DNA of 62,070 bases. Origin: Thermoanaerobaculia bacterium. GTDB taxonomy: Bacteria > Acidobacteriota > Thermoanaerobaculia > Gp7-AA8. The stretch is taken from assembly GCA_017883235.1 (NCBI GenBank), contig JADGNY010000019.1, positions 1-62,070 on the forward strand, given 5' to 3'. The first letter of the stretch is position 1, and each line of letters starts with the position of its first letter. The notes beneath the pieces were generated by a model. It was not told where the DNA came from. It did not search any database and saw nothing but the letters and a program-made list of their open reading frames with translations. A program made the position numbers and the translations under genes. Shown here piece by piece: positions 17,113 to 27,300 of the stretch.

Positions 17113-18696
17113 TCAATCCGAGAGAAAGCGGTCGATCGTCAGCACGGTGTGACCCACGGACGCCGCGCCCAGATCGCGATGCGCGACCGAGCGGAGTCCC
17201 GCAGCGCGCGCGGCCGCGGCAAAGACCTCGGGCTCGACCGGGTATTGACACGAGTAGCCATGCGTGGCGTCGAGGACGGTGGCGATCGTCCTGCCAAGGC
17301 GCTCGACGGCAACGGCGGGAGAAACCGTGTGTGCTTCGATCACGACCATGCCGTGGTGCCGGGCGACATCACGCCAAGCGGCGAGGTGCTCCACTAGATT
17401 CGAAGAGACGGCGGCGCTCGGAATGACATCGCCGTCCGGCGTGGCATAAGCACCGGTGGGCTCGACGCCGAGCCGGAACAGCGATCGCTGCGGAATGTAC
17501 CGCCGGTTGTGAATGACCGATTTACTGACGTGCAAAGCTTCAGACGCATTGACTCCGGCAGAAGCCAACACGGCGGCAAGCGTGCCTGGCTCGGAGATGT
17601 CGCCGTCGATCACGATGTGCTGCACGCCCAGAACCTCAAGAGCAGAGCGTGTCGACTCGCGCGCTACCGGACTCGGATCGACGCCTACGAAGACGATCTC
17701 CGGCCCACCGCGTGAACGCCACGCCTCTGCCACTGTTCGCAGCAGCGTGCCGTTTCCGCATCCCGTGTCGACGATCGTCGTCGGGACGTCGTCGCCGTCG
17801 AGCACGGGAAGGACGATGTCGAGAAAAGCCTGCCGACAGGTGGCATCGAACACAGCGCCGCTGAATCGGATGTCAAGCGCGCGATCGACGTGGCTCTCGC
17901 CACCACCGCTGTCGTACGCGCGCAACGCGGAAGGATCGCCGAAGAGTAACTCCCCGACACGGGCGAACGTCGCCAGGTATCCGGCCGGGTACCAAAGCTG
18001 CCGCGACATGGCCGCCGCGATCGCACCGACGCGGGTGACGCGCGTTTCGGCAACGAACCCACGCTCGCCCAGGATCTCGAGAACCTCGAGCGGCGCCTCG
18101 ACCGACGCATCGACCGTTCGGGGCAGCACACCGGTCGCGGTCAGCCGCGCCAACAGCGGCGCCAAAATCATCCCGTCGAGATGCTGAAGAATCTGATGAC
18201 GAACGATTGAAGGTAGGAGGCCCGTCGGCACGCCCCACGAATCACGCATAGCCGCATGCGCGCCGGCCAGATCGATGTCGTCGGATATCAGGAATGCCGT
18301 GGCCTTGCGGTATGCGTCGGCACAACGCACGGCTGCTCGGCCCCGACTGTTGATGATGTAGCGCGCCTCATACGTGCCGACTGCGCCGTCTACGTCAAGC
18401 CAACCCTGCAGCCTCATCAGCCTAAGTGCGACGTTGATAAAGCCGCTGTTGCCGCCGACCTCGGAGATGATGTCGCCGAGCGTGCACTCGCCGCGGCGGT
18501 CGAGTAGGGCGAGTGCGCCACGATCCGCGAGCGCTGCGATCGTCGAACCGATCGCCAGTCCGTCACCCCATCTGCAGATCGACTCCCAAAGCGCGGCACG
18601 GACATCCCTCTCCCTGGGTAAGGATGGCTCTACTGGACTGGGCGTAGCTCGGCAACGCTTCGGAGAGTCGCCAGAATGCGGGACGTCGTGCGACAT
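17113..18696 (-). CDS. Class I SAM-dependent methyltransferase
   Basis: 527 aa, convergent with the RiPP operon (18 bp apart). An N-terminal winged-helix-like half (about 30-330) precedes a methyltransferase fold: SAM motif I VDTGCGNGTLL near 315-325, then FVGVDPSPVARES, VIDGDISEP and MVVIEAHTV. This layout resembles methyltransferases of natural-product clusters (including AprA-related ones). Because of position it may N- or O-methylate the RiPP, but it has its own promoter and could be unrelated. Start ATG 18696 has no strong ribosome site. Confidence 0.7.
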   Translation of the reverse strand: MSHDVPHSGDSPKRCRATPSPVEPSLPRERDVRAALWESICRWGDGLAIGSTIAALADRGALALLDRRGECTLGDIISEVGGNSGFINVALRLMRLQGWLDVDGAVGTYEARYIINSRGRAAVRCADAYRKATAFLISDDIDLAGAHAAMRDSWGVPTGLLPSIVRHQILQHLDGMILAPLLARLTATGVLPRTVDASVEAPLEVLEILGERGFVAETRVTRVGAIAAAMSRQLWYPAGYLATFARVGELLFGDPSALRAYDSGGGESHVDRALDIRFSGAVFDATCRQAFLDIVLPVLDGDDVPTTIVDTGCGNGTLLRTVAEAWRSRGGPEIVFVGVDPSPVARESTRSALEVLGVQHIVIDGDISEPGTLAAVLASAGVNASEALHVSKSVIHNRRYIPQRSLFRLGVEPTGAYATPDGDVIPSAAVSSNLVEHLAAWRDVARHHGMVVIEAHTVSPAVAVERLGRTIATVLDATHGYSCQYPVEPEVFAAAARAAGLRSVAHRDLGAASVGHTVLTIDRFLSD

Positions 18697-18975
18697 GGCG
18701 GAACATAAGGGTAGCGGACGAGGGGAAGTTTGGGGAGGTGAGTATGGGGTGGCGGAGATATCTTGAAAAGAAAAAGGGCCCGAGAAACAGGCACTTACGC
18801 TGGATCACAGCGGCCCTCGCGCTCACTCGTCAGTTATTCGCATTCAGGATGGCGGAGCCGCAAAGAAAGGACCGAGGGTCTGACCCTCCGACGGCGTCCG
18901 TTGCCTTGTAAGCGGGATACGTGGTGAAGACCAGTGCGATAACCGACTTCGAATCAGCAGGTTGCGAAGATCGAC

Positions 18976-19241
18976 GAGATCGCGATCTTTGTCTGGTAGA
19001 TCGCGATCTCTGTCCGGTAGGTCGCGATCTCCGTTTGGTAGATCGCGATCTATGTTTGGTAGATCGCGATCTAAGTTTCGTAGATCGCGATCTAAGTTTC
19101 GTAGATCGCGATCTAAGTTTCGTAGATCGCGATCTATGTTTGGTAGATCACGATCTATGTTTGGTAGATCACGATCTAAGTTTCGTAGATCGCGACCTAT
19201 GTTTCGTAGATCGCGACCTATTCCGGGTAGATCGCGACTTG
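18976..19241. repeat. 21-bp palindromic minisatellite, about 13 units
   Basis: The unit is close to TAGATCGCGATCTAAGTTTCG; each unit carries the 12-base palindrome AGATCGCGATCT, with some copies changed to CACGATC or GCGACC. The array opens frames in several phases (translations such as RDLRNLD repeats), none of them convincing as protein. The gap 18697-19373 otherwise looks empty. Function unknown; it could fold into stacked hairpins or bind a dimeric protein. Confidence 0.93.
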
Positions 19242-19373
19242 GCAGTCCGAGCTCACGGCCTCCTGGAGTTTCGTGACGATCGATCTTCTCCGTCGTTCTC
19301 GAGCCTGATGCGGGAAACGAACGGTACGGCGTTCGGTCGAGATCAGCCTCGCCAGCGCCTCCCCCCCGCCCCC

Positions 19374-19658
19374 CTATACGTTCGGCGCGAAGATCGACAA
19401 CGTCTCCGCGAGCTCCACCTTCGGCTGTCCTTGAACGCCCGCTGCCGCCACTCCCGGCGTGAGGCGATCTTTGACGAAGGTATCGAAGTGCTGCGGGGAC
19501 TCCCACAGATCGAGGACGTGAAAGCCATCGCTACCCATCCAGGCCGTGTGGAACTTCCCACCGTCCGGCGGGTCTTCTTCCCATTTCACACTACGGCGCA
19601 CCTCTTCGTACTTCTCCTTCGTCACCTCGGGCCAGTGCATCAGCATCACAGTCGCCAT
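19374..19658 (-). CDS. Conserved small protein, dimeric alpha/beta-barrel (ABM-like)
   Basis: 94 aa from ATG 19658. MATVMLMHWPEVTKEKYEEV at the start and the FHVLDLWESPQHFDTFVKD block resemble the ferredoxin-like fold of antibiotic-biosynthesis-monooxygenase-type small proteins, which often act as dimers. No catalytic residue is evident. It sits 22 bp after the threonine aldolase gene on the same strand, so the two may be co-transcribed. Confidence 0.72.
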   Translation of the reverse strand: MATVMLMHWPEVTKEKYEEVRRSVKWEEDPPDGGKFHTAWMGSDGFHVLDLWESPQHFDTFVKDRLTPGVAAAGVQGQPKVELAETLSIFAPNV

Positions 19659-19679
19659 GATCTCTTCCTCCGAGCGAAA

Positions 19680-20687
19680 CTACGTCGGAGCCGTCGGAGC
19701 GGATTTGCGCACCGTCTCGATGAACGCATCGACCTCCGCGTCCGTCGTGGCGCAGGCGGTAGCGAGGCGGTAGACGTCGGCGCCGAAGAGCTGCCAGTCG
19801 TAGAAATCGAAGCCGCGTGCTCGCAGCATCTCGGCGAGCGAAGGAGGGATGCGGACGAAGACGAAGTTCGATTCCACCGGCCGGACGATCTCCAGATGCG
19901 GACGGAGGCCCGCGGCCAGCCGCGCCGCCGCCGCATTGGCGCGGCGGGCGTTGCGGAGCCAGAGATCGTCGGTGAAATACGCATCGAGCTGCGCCGAAAG
20001 AAAGCGCATCTTCGACAGGCGATGCCCGCTCCGGTGCCAATGCGGCACGAGCGCCTCGGCGAGCTCCTTGCGAAAGACGACGATCACCTCTGCCGCCATC
20101 GCACCGTTTTTCGTCGCGCCGAAGGAGAGAATGTCGACACCGGCGCGCCACGTGAGCTCGGCCGGCGCACATCCGAGCGCCGCCACCGCGTTCGCGAACC
20201 GCGAACCGTCCATGTGCACGCGGGCGCCGTGCGCGCGGGCGGCATCGCAGAGCGCACGCACCTCGTCGACACCATAGAGTGTCCCGGCCTCGGTCGTCTG
20301 CGCGATGCTGAGGCAGGAGAACGTCTCGATCGCCTCCACATCGCCGACATTCAATTTGCCATTCGGACCAGGGAGAGGAATCAGCGCCGCACCGCCCGCG
20401 AAGAACTGCGCGGCTCCTAACTCCTCGAGCCGGATATGCGCCTCCTCGTGGCAGACGATCGAGCCCGATGACGGCGTCATCGCCGCGATCGACAGCGCAT
20501 TCCCCGCCGTGCCGGTCAGGACCGGGAAGACCTCGAGATCGCACGCAAACAGCGCGCGGCATCGTTCGCGGACACGCGCGGTGATCTCGTCATCACCATA
20601 CGACGACATCGTGCCGGCGTTCGCGCGCGCCAGCGCCTCGATGATCTCCGAGGAGCAGCCGTGCGTGTTATCGGAACGGAAATCCAT
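19680..20687 (-). CDS. ltaE: Low-specificity threonine aldolase
   Basis: 335 aa, the normal length. It starts MDFRSDNTHG as the family does; the PLP lysine is K193 in SFGATKNGAM, and the PLP-ring contact region HMDGSRFANA is present at 158-167. It cleaves L-threonine or allo-threonine to glycine and acetaldehyde in the cytoplasm. It is followed at 22 bp by the small ABM-like gene. No sign of damage. It lies 9 bp downstream of a small membrane protein gene on the same strand. Confidence 0.9.
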   Translation of the reverse strand: MDFRSDNTHGCSSEIIEALARANAGTMSSYGDDEITARVRERCRALFACDLEVFPVLTGTAGNALSIAAMTPSSGSIVCHEEAHIRLEELGAAQFFAGGAALIPLPGPNGKLNVGDVEAIETFSCLSIAQTTEAGTLYGVDEVRALCDAARAHGARVHMDGSRFANAVAALGCAPAELTWRAGVDILSFGATKNGAMAAEVIVVFRKELAEALVPHWHRSGHRLSKMRFLSAQLDAYFTDDLWLRNARRANAAAARLAAGLRPHLEIVRPVESNFVFVRIPPSLAEMLRARGFDFYDWQLFGADVYRLATACATTDAEVDAFIETVRKSAPTAPT

Positions 20688-20696
20688 GCCCGCGCA

Positions 20697-20957
20697 TCAT
20701 GCCTCAGCACGCCGAGGAATGAGCAGCATCGCCGCGCGAATCAGGGCGGCCCACGTCCCCACATTAATGATGATCAGCAGGACGACCACCGTCCCCTTCA
20801 CCGGCCGCGGCAAGTCCGGAAAGTCCGCATACTTCGCCAGCACATCGACAGCGAGACTGGCCGGCCACCCCGGCCATGCCCACGATCCAAACCACGCCAG
20901 CAGCGTCATTCCGATGCCGAAAAGCGACGCGACGAACCCCCGGCTGACCTTGAGCAC
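20697..20957 (-). CDS. Small membrane protein of unknown function
   Basis: 86 aa from a GTG at 20957. Two hydrophobic segments are visible: about 8-30 (FVASLFGIGMTLLAWFGSWA) and 56-80 (VVVLLIIINVGTWAALIRAA). I do not recognise the family. It ends 9 bp before the threonine aldolase start and may share its transcript. Confidence 0.6.
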   Translation of the reverse strand: MLKVSRGFVASLFGIGMTLLAWFGSWAWPGWPASLAVDVLAKYADFPDLPRPVKGTVVVLLIIINVGTWAALIRAAMLLIPRRAEA

Positions 20958-21054
20958 GCGAACAGTGTCGCATCCCCGAAAAAAACTCTGGACAAATCCG
21001 CCCGCGCGGCAGCATCGTCTCCTTTCAGGATCAGCTACCCAGGGTCAGCTACCA

Positions 21055-22143
21055 ATGTCCAGGCGCCTCCTGACCGCGATCGCGGTGCTTTCGATGACCG
21101 CCCTCCTCGCGTTGCCCGCCGCGGGGCAACAGCGCGACGTCGCGGATGCCGTCCTCGGGCCGTTGCCGGTGCGCGACCAGTACCTTCTCAACAACGGCTT
21201 CTTCTTTTTCGAGCCCGAGAGCGCCCATGTGCTCGATGAGGACTCCTGGCTCGTCGACGTCCACACCGCCGATTCCAACACCTTCGCCAAGTCGCGCTGG
21301 ATCAGCCACAACCTCGAGGGCGATACCGAACGCCGCAGCGGCGCGCAAACGCTCGCGCTCATCCGCGTTGACGACGGGACGACGGTCTTCCTCGTCGACG
21401 GCGAAATCCATCGAACGACGATCGCAGCGCATCGCGGCTTCGGAAACAACCTCGAGATGGCGATCTCCGTGCCGGTTGCAACAATCGGTGGCGGCTCCTC
21501 CGACTCATTCATCGAACACTTCCACTCCACTCTCCAGCTCGGCGACGATCAGCGGATCGCCCTGGAGCGCAATCACGAGACCGTTTTCCTGCACACGGAC
21601 GCCCACACCTACCTTCGCGAGCACCCCGCCGGCAGTCACCTCGGCGACATCGCGCTCTCCGCGAAATACGAGCTGCCGGCGCTCGAGGATCCCAACCTCT
21701 CGTTGTCCGCGCAGGCCGCCATCGAGTTGCCGACCGGCAGCGCCCACGATCTCGACGGCTCCGGCTCTATCGATGGCGGCGTCCAACTGATGGCCACGCG
21801 CGACTTCGGCCGCACCCGCCTCCACGCCTCAGCCGGCCTTCTCGTGCTCGGCCCCAACGCCCCGCTCGGCCTCCGCTCGCAGTTCGTGATCACCGACTCC
21901 GTCGGCGTATCGACCTTCATCGCCGCACGCACCTCCGCGACCGTTCAGATCACCATCTCCCAGAGCCCCTTCCAAAAACTCGGAGCGCCTGAGCTGGCGC
22001 GCCGCTCCTACCAGATGACCGCCGGACTGCAACACGCCTTCGGCCAGAGCCTCACCGCCTACGTCGGCATCGTCGAGAACCTGATCACCTACCAGAACAG
22101 CGCCGATGCGGGTCTGGTGCTGGGGATCACGCGGCGATTCTGA
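21055..22143 (+). CDS. DUF3187-like outer membrane or periplasmic protein
   Basis: 362 aa from ATG 21055; the open frame extends upstream but without signal-peptide character. Residues 1-25 form a signal peptide (LLTAIAVLSMTALLALPAAGQ). The body alternates short beta strands, with GPLPVRDQYLLNNGFFFF at the start and repeated amphipathic strands to a terminal aromatic residue (GLVLGITRRF), which fits a beta-barrel inserted in the outer membrane. The pattern resembles DUF3187 proteins. Function unknown. It is transcribed away from the aldolase group. Confidence 0.75.
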   Translation: MSRRLLTAIAVLSMTALLALPAAGQQRDVADAVLGPLPVRDQYLLNNGFFFFEPESAHVLDEDSWLVDVHTADSNTFAKSRWISHNLEGDTERRSGAQTLALIRVDDGTTVFLVDGEIHRTTIAAHRGFGNNLEMAISVPVATIGGGSSDSFIEHFHSTLQLGDDQRIALERNHETVFLHTDAHTYLREHPAGSHLGDIALSAKYELPALEDPNLSLSAQAAIELPTGSAHDLDGSGSIDGGVQLMATRDFGRTRLHASAGLLVLGPNAPLGLRSQFVITDSVGVSTFIAARTSATVQITISQSPFQKLGAPELARRSYQMTAGLQHAFGQSLTAYVGIVENLITYQNSADAGLVLGITRRF

Positions 22144-22245
22144 TTTGCCGGAGCGCTGGCGTCTCGCCGGCTGGCGTGGCGGCGTCTCGCCGCCACGAGT
22201 CCGCGCGAAGCGCCATCAACCCGATAACCGACAACGCGCGAAGCG

Positions 22246-23289
22246 CTACGTTCCACACGGCGTCGTCCCATACAACGGCACGACATTCACCGTCACATTC
22301 GGTCCATTCACGGTCACCGTGAGGTAGTGGTAGTACGCGCCGGCCTTCCCCTTCCCATTCTTGCATCCGCTCAGCGGGGCGCCGGCGCCGCCGGTCACGA
22401 TGAACACCGGCTTTCCCTTGTTCGGCACGCTGCCGGTGAACGGACCGTTTGGATTCGACGGCGCCGGATCGACGTACAGCAGATGATCGTGCGAGGCGAA
22501 GACGAACGTCATCTTCGAATACTTCCCCTGATCGAGCAGATGGCGGAAGGCCTGCACCTGCTGTCCGTACGGTGACGTGTCGCCCTTCGGCGCACCGATC
22601 TGTGACCCGCCCTTGTCTTTGATGGGGCGATGCATGAAGCAGAAGACATGCGCCACGGTCGCGTCGGTAGCCAACTGGTCGAGCGTCGCCTGCAGCGCCG
22701 CCAGCTGCGCCTTGCCTACGTAGCCGTTGTAGTCGCATGCGCTGGACAGCGTCATGTCGAGCATGTCGTCGGTATTGACGATGACGAAGGCCGCGTTGCC
22801 GTAGCGGAACATACCGAACGGCGCCGACATGGCCTTCTGATACGAAACCATCATCGAGCCGCTGAAGTCGGGAAGCTCGGCGTTGTACGGATCGCTCTTC
22901 GTGCCACAGGCGATCAACGTCTGCACGACCATCTCGTGATTGCCGGGCGCGTTGAAGACCGCCACCGGCACCGGCTTGAACGCCGCCAGGAACTGCGCGT
23001 ACTGCTGATCGATGCCGACATCCTGCTTGCCGTAGACCGAATCGCCGTCCCAGACCACGAATGCCGGCGGCGTGGCGGCCAGCCGCTGCACGATGTCGAG
23101 CAGCGGCTGCGTCAGCGGATCGCCACTCTTCGCCGGCCGGTTGTCCCCGGCCACGACGAAGGTGAAGCTCGTCGCCGAGCCCTGCTGCAGCGCCGGCGCT
23201 CCGGTCGGCAACTGGCTGATGGTGGGAAACGTCTGCGCGGACGCGGACACACCGATGGCGAGCAGAAGCACGGCGATACTTTTCTTCAT
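22246..23289 (-). CDS. Secreted calcineurin-type metallophosphatase
   Basis: 347 aa from ATG 23289, chosen because a signal peptide follows at once (MKKSIAVLLLAIGVSASAQT); an in-frame start at 23331 would bury it. Metal-binding blocks are in order: VAGDNR, VWDGDSVYG, APGNHE, CFMHRP and FASHDHLLYV, that is the D, GD, GNH(E/D), H and GHxH-type sites with SHDH as the last. The family hydrolyses phosphomonoesters or diesters; the substrate is unknown. It would act in the periplasm. Confidence 0.85.
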   Translation of the reverse strand: MKKSIAVLLLAIGVSASAQTFPTISQLPTGAPALQQGSATSFTFVVAGDNRPAKSGDPLTQPLLDIVQRLAATPPAFVVWDGDSVYGKQDVGIDQQYAQFLAAFKPVPVAVFNAPGNHEMVVQTLIACGTKSDPYNAELPDFSGSMMVSYQKAMSAPFGMFRYGNAAFVIVNTDDMLDMTLSSACDYNGYVGKAQLAALQATLDQLATDATVAHVFCFMHRPIKDKGGSQIGAPKGDTSPYGQQVQAFRHLLDQGKYSKMTFVFASHDHLLYVDPAPSNPNGPFTGSVPNKGKPVFIVTGGAGAPLSGCKNGKGKAGAYYHYLTVTVNGPNVTVNVVPLYGTTPCGT

Positions 23290-23404
23290 GACCGAAGTGT
23301 CGCACGAAACCCCGCTTGCCCTCCACCGCACCCACCCCTATAATCCACCGCTCGGAATTCTCCTCCGGGAGCCCGCCGTTAGCAGCGATACTTTCCAACA
23401 TCGT

Positions 23405-23480
23405 GGGGCTGTAGCTCAGTTGGGAGAGCGCCTGAATCGCACTCAGGAGGTCATCGGTTCGATCCCGTTCAGCTCCACCA
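23405..23480 (+). tRNA. tRNA-Ala (CGC anticodon)
   Basis: 76 nt. Acceptor GGGGCTG pairs with CAGCTCC and carries the G3-U70 identity pair of tRNA-Ala. The D arm is GCTCAGTTGGGAGAGC; the anticodon stem CCTGA/TCAGG encloses loop ATCGCAC with anticodon CGC. The T loop is TTCGATC and CCA is encoded. One T-stem pair is mismatched. Confidence 0.95.
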
Positions 23481-23483
23481 AAA
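23436..23483 (+). repeat. Direct repeat (possible attL), 3' end of tRNA-Ala
   Basis: 48 bp beginning ATCGCACTCAGGAGG and ending CTCCACCAAAA. The same 48 bp recur at 30813-30860, where the 5' half of the tRNA is absent. Integrases commonly use the tRNA 3' end as an attachment site. Confidence 0.85.
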
Positions 23484-24359
23484 TCAACTTCCCAACACTC
23501 GAGTAGTTCCGAAGAATGCGTAGATCCACCGCTATCGTAAGATAACCGGCAAGCGGATATGCATGCGGATACATTTTCTCCGCACGCGACCTCACCACCC
23601 TTCAGCGACCTGCCTCGCGCGCCGACGATGATCGCGCGAAGATGTTTCGCATTCTCGGATACCGAATCGCGCTCGCCGCTCGGCGTGCGTTCGCAGACCA
23701 TCGCGAAGTGGGAGCGGTCGCCCGCCTGCGTCGACGCCACTTTCCCTTCGCGTTTGTCTCGTCGTGATCGTTCGATCGTTTTCTTCTCCGGCAGATGAGT
23801 GCGCAAAATTCCGGAGCAAGTCGGGAGCCATTACCGCGAGCCGGGAGGTCGGCGGTGGCCGTGGAGGCGAGCACAGGCGAAGCGGCTGACCAAAGCAAAA
23901 GGCAGAAAGCAGAGAGCAGAAATGCTTGCGCCGGACGCCCGTACACCGCCAGGTTTTCTTACTTGCAATGGATACGTCGCGTTTCGGTCATCACCTGACG
24001 GGTGACGCTCATCACGCGTCGTTGTGAGGCATCCTTAACTGCCGCTTTCGGCAGCGATAGTCGCTTGACAGCGTCAGCGAAGGGACCTACGTTAATACTT
24101 CCCATAGATTCCGCCTTTTGTTTTACGTGGCTGGTTTGATCGTCTCGGTCAGCCGCGGTAGCTTCACGCCTCCGGATTGGGAACGCTGCGCACGCAACGT
24201 TCACGCAAGCTCGAGACTCGCGTCGAGACTTTGCGGTCGCTTATCCCTGACGAAGGTCGTTTGGGCCGAAAGTCGCGCCCACCAAAGGGCCATCCGGTTT
24301 CCGTTTGTCCACGCAGTGGGGGTGGGAATCGGCCGCCGGACACGGATGAAGGAGTTGCC
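23484..24359. other. Region without recognisable gene inside the putative tRNA island
   Basis: Open frames here do not resemble proteins. A small hairpin with GCCGCTTTCGGC is visible near 24042-24053. The sequence before 24360 ends in AAGGAG, the ribosome site of the large surface gene. No integrase remnant was recognised. Confidence 0.5.
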
Positions 24360-27300
24360 ATGAACGGGAAAGAGCTCCAAGTACGCACCCGCCGGCCGGT
24401 TCCATCGATTCTATTGCTGGCCTTCATGCTGTCTTTGACGGGATTCGCCGAGCGGACGCTCGTTGCCGCCCCCTCGGCGGCCCCCCGGGTGAGGTTCGAC
24501 CCTGGTCACGCACCTGACGTGCTACCGGACGTGCCACCACAGGTTCTCATCGGGGAGAACTTTACCTTCAAGGTGAGGTTCAAGAACGCCGCCCCAGCCG
24601 ACATTGGCTATGGACCGTTCATCGATCTGGTCCTCGATGCCGGCGGCGCCAACATCACGAAGAACCCGCCCTGCGCCTGCGACGGGATGACGTTCGTGAA
24701 GGCGAACATGATCGATGTCAACGGCGGGCCCGTTCCGGTGGTGAGTTACCAGAGTGTAGCTCCCCCCTGTACGTCGTCGCTGCCGGTCTCGCCGAATCAC
24801 CCGTTTCTTTCTTCCGCGGTCCAGCCGGTCCTGCTTTCCCCCGGTTCGCAGCTCGTCACGATCGAGCTCCCATTCGGAAGCTTCGATTCCAGCCAACCCG
24901 AGATCGTCGTCGAGATCACTGCCCATGTGAGCAAATTGGCGGACGCGAACCAGCCGGCTCGCCCGTTCAAGATTTACGCGCGCGGGGGCTTTCGCTACGG
25001 CCTGGACCCGCTCGACAACGGCTCAACGAGTGGCGATTGGCCCGTTCTGAGCGATGTCAAGATTCCCGGGAATCCACCGTCCACCTTACCGTCCAATCAA
25101 CAGACCGACCCCACTCAGTGGGCCGCTCAGGCACAGACAGACCCAACGGTGATGATCGTCAGCAAGAGGTACCTCGGTCCCGAGAATGAGACCGTCACCG
25201 GCCCGAATTTCATCAAGAGCTGGGAGCTCACGCTGGACATCGCCACCGGGCAGACGGTCAACAATTTGACGGTGATCGATTTCCTCCTTACCAACGTGGC
25301 CTATCACCAGGTGGACTCGGTCGCTTTCTCCTCTTCCTCGTCTCACTCCTCGCCCTGCTTCGTCATCCCGCCGTCCCAGGCCCCCCCCCCCAATACGAAC
25401 CCAATTGGTTCCGCCAACTGGCTGACTTTTCCATGCGTTTCGATAACAGGCGGAACCCATCCGCTACCTCCCGCCGTTCCAATTCATGATGCGACCATCG
25501 TGTTCGAATTCTTCGTCCCGGAGAAAAGCGGCGATGGCTTTCCGATCCTGGAACCAACCTCCTGCGCCCCAGTCCCATTGGTCAACGGCGTCGAGGCGGA
25601 GGGTACTTGGCTGGGTCCGACGCCGCCAGATGCTTGCGATACCTACCAAGTGATCACCAGCATCATGTATCCCGATCCCCCGCTGATGGCCAAATGCATC
25701 GCCATTCAGAAAAGCGTCGCAGTCATCAATGATACGGGTGCTCCTGGGCCCACCCCGGGCGATACGCTTCTCTACACGCTCAACTTCCAAATCTCCGACT
25801 TCAAGACGGCCGGCAATCTGAAGATTGAAGATTTTCTCTCCGATGGTCAGACACTCGTCCCTGGTTCGCTGACGTTGCTTGTGTCCGATCAATGCGGCCC
25901 GACCCCCGCGACCGGGATCCCCGGAGCGATTCCATCCAATGCCTGGACCCAGACCACTGCCTGCTCCTCGGTCGGCCTCGCTCCCGGCGCACCGCTGCTC
26001 TTTACGACGCTGAACATCGACGTCTCGGCGGCCATGATCGCTCTTGGCAGCGCCCCCAATCCGCCCGGACCGTTCAGGCAACAACACGGCATCTTGACGG
26101 GAGGCCACGCATTTGCGCCCACGCCCCTGTTGACGACGCCGGCGTTGGGCACGATTACGTTTCAGACGGTCATCCAGGATAAGTACGTGTGTCCGGTCAC
26201 GTCCCCTCATGACCTGTTCGTCGACAAGGACGATCCGCTGACCAACACCGTGACCATGACCGCCGACATTCTGACGAACAACGGCACCTGCTCGACGACG
26301 CCGAGCGCGGCCGGCTTCACTGCGCAGGACGACAGCCGGACGGCCATCCTGATTCCGACCGACTTTCTTGCCAAGACGGTCTACGCCGTGGTCCGCGGCA
26401 GCACGCAGATCTGCGGCCCGAATACAACACCGTGCCCCTCCCAACCGGATGTCATGCCGTTCGACCAGGTGACGTTTCGGCTGACAAAGACGATCCCTTC
26501 CAGCGACGCGGAGAGCCTGACGATTCAGGATTGGCTGCCGCTACCGAAGTTCCTCGTCGCCGGCACCACATTCAGCAACACACAGTGCGGAATTCCGGCG
26601 GTCGGCGCTAGCTGTCTCGGACCGTCCCTACCGGCACTCTCCCTTACGCTGCCTGTCGTCCCGACATATCCAGGGTCTCCACCTCCATCGTCAAACAGCT
26701 TCACATTCACTTATGGGACGTTCAACGATCCGGCCAATCAACCGCGCGTCATCGATTTGCTCTTTACGCGCGTCGTCACCAACACCCCAGCCGCTGACGG
26801 CCTCTACGTGACCAACGAGGCCCAGGAGTGCGAGAGCAATACGTTCGACGTGACCTTCTGCCAGAGCGCGATCGCGCAGGTTCACGTGCGGGAGCCGGTT
26901 CTGAAGATCACCAAGGGTATCGTTGCAGCCACGAATCCGAACGCCGTCTTTTCACCGCTCCCGGCGGGGCCGGTCGCGTTCCATGCGGTTGGCACGAGTT
27001 GTCCCCGCTTCAGCGGGACGATCAACTCGACGAATCTCGCCTCCGCTCCCATCAACAGCGATGTCTCCAGCGTCGACGCCAACGACTGCGTTACGTTCGC
27101 GATCGTCGTCGAGAATTCAGGGGGCTCCCCCGCCTACGACGTCAAGCTGCGGGAGTTGTTCCCGCCTGGGCCGCTGGACATCCCGGACTGCTTCATTCCC
27201 GATTTCACGACGCTTTGCGTCACCGACGGAACGGGCACGCCCCTGCCGTTTACTCCCGGCACGGCGTTTCACGCGAACCTCCCTATCGCTCTTCAGAACC

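Noticed and set aside
18844..19506. 220-codon minus-strand protein with RDLxNxD heptads
   Set aside because: It is a translation of the 21-bp palindromic minisatellite, flanked by Arg/Gly-rich shadow sequence; both strands are open.
20305..21054. Upstream extension of the DUF3187 frame
   Set aside because: It is antisense to the threonine aldolase and small membrane protein genes; a signal peptide begins at 21055.
24177..24359. Upstream start of the giant surface protein
   Set aside because: No ribosome site and not signal-peptide-like; ATG 24360 has AAGGAG and a signal peptide behind it.
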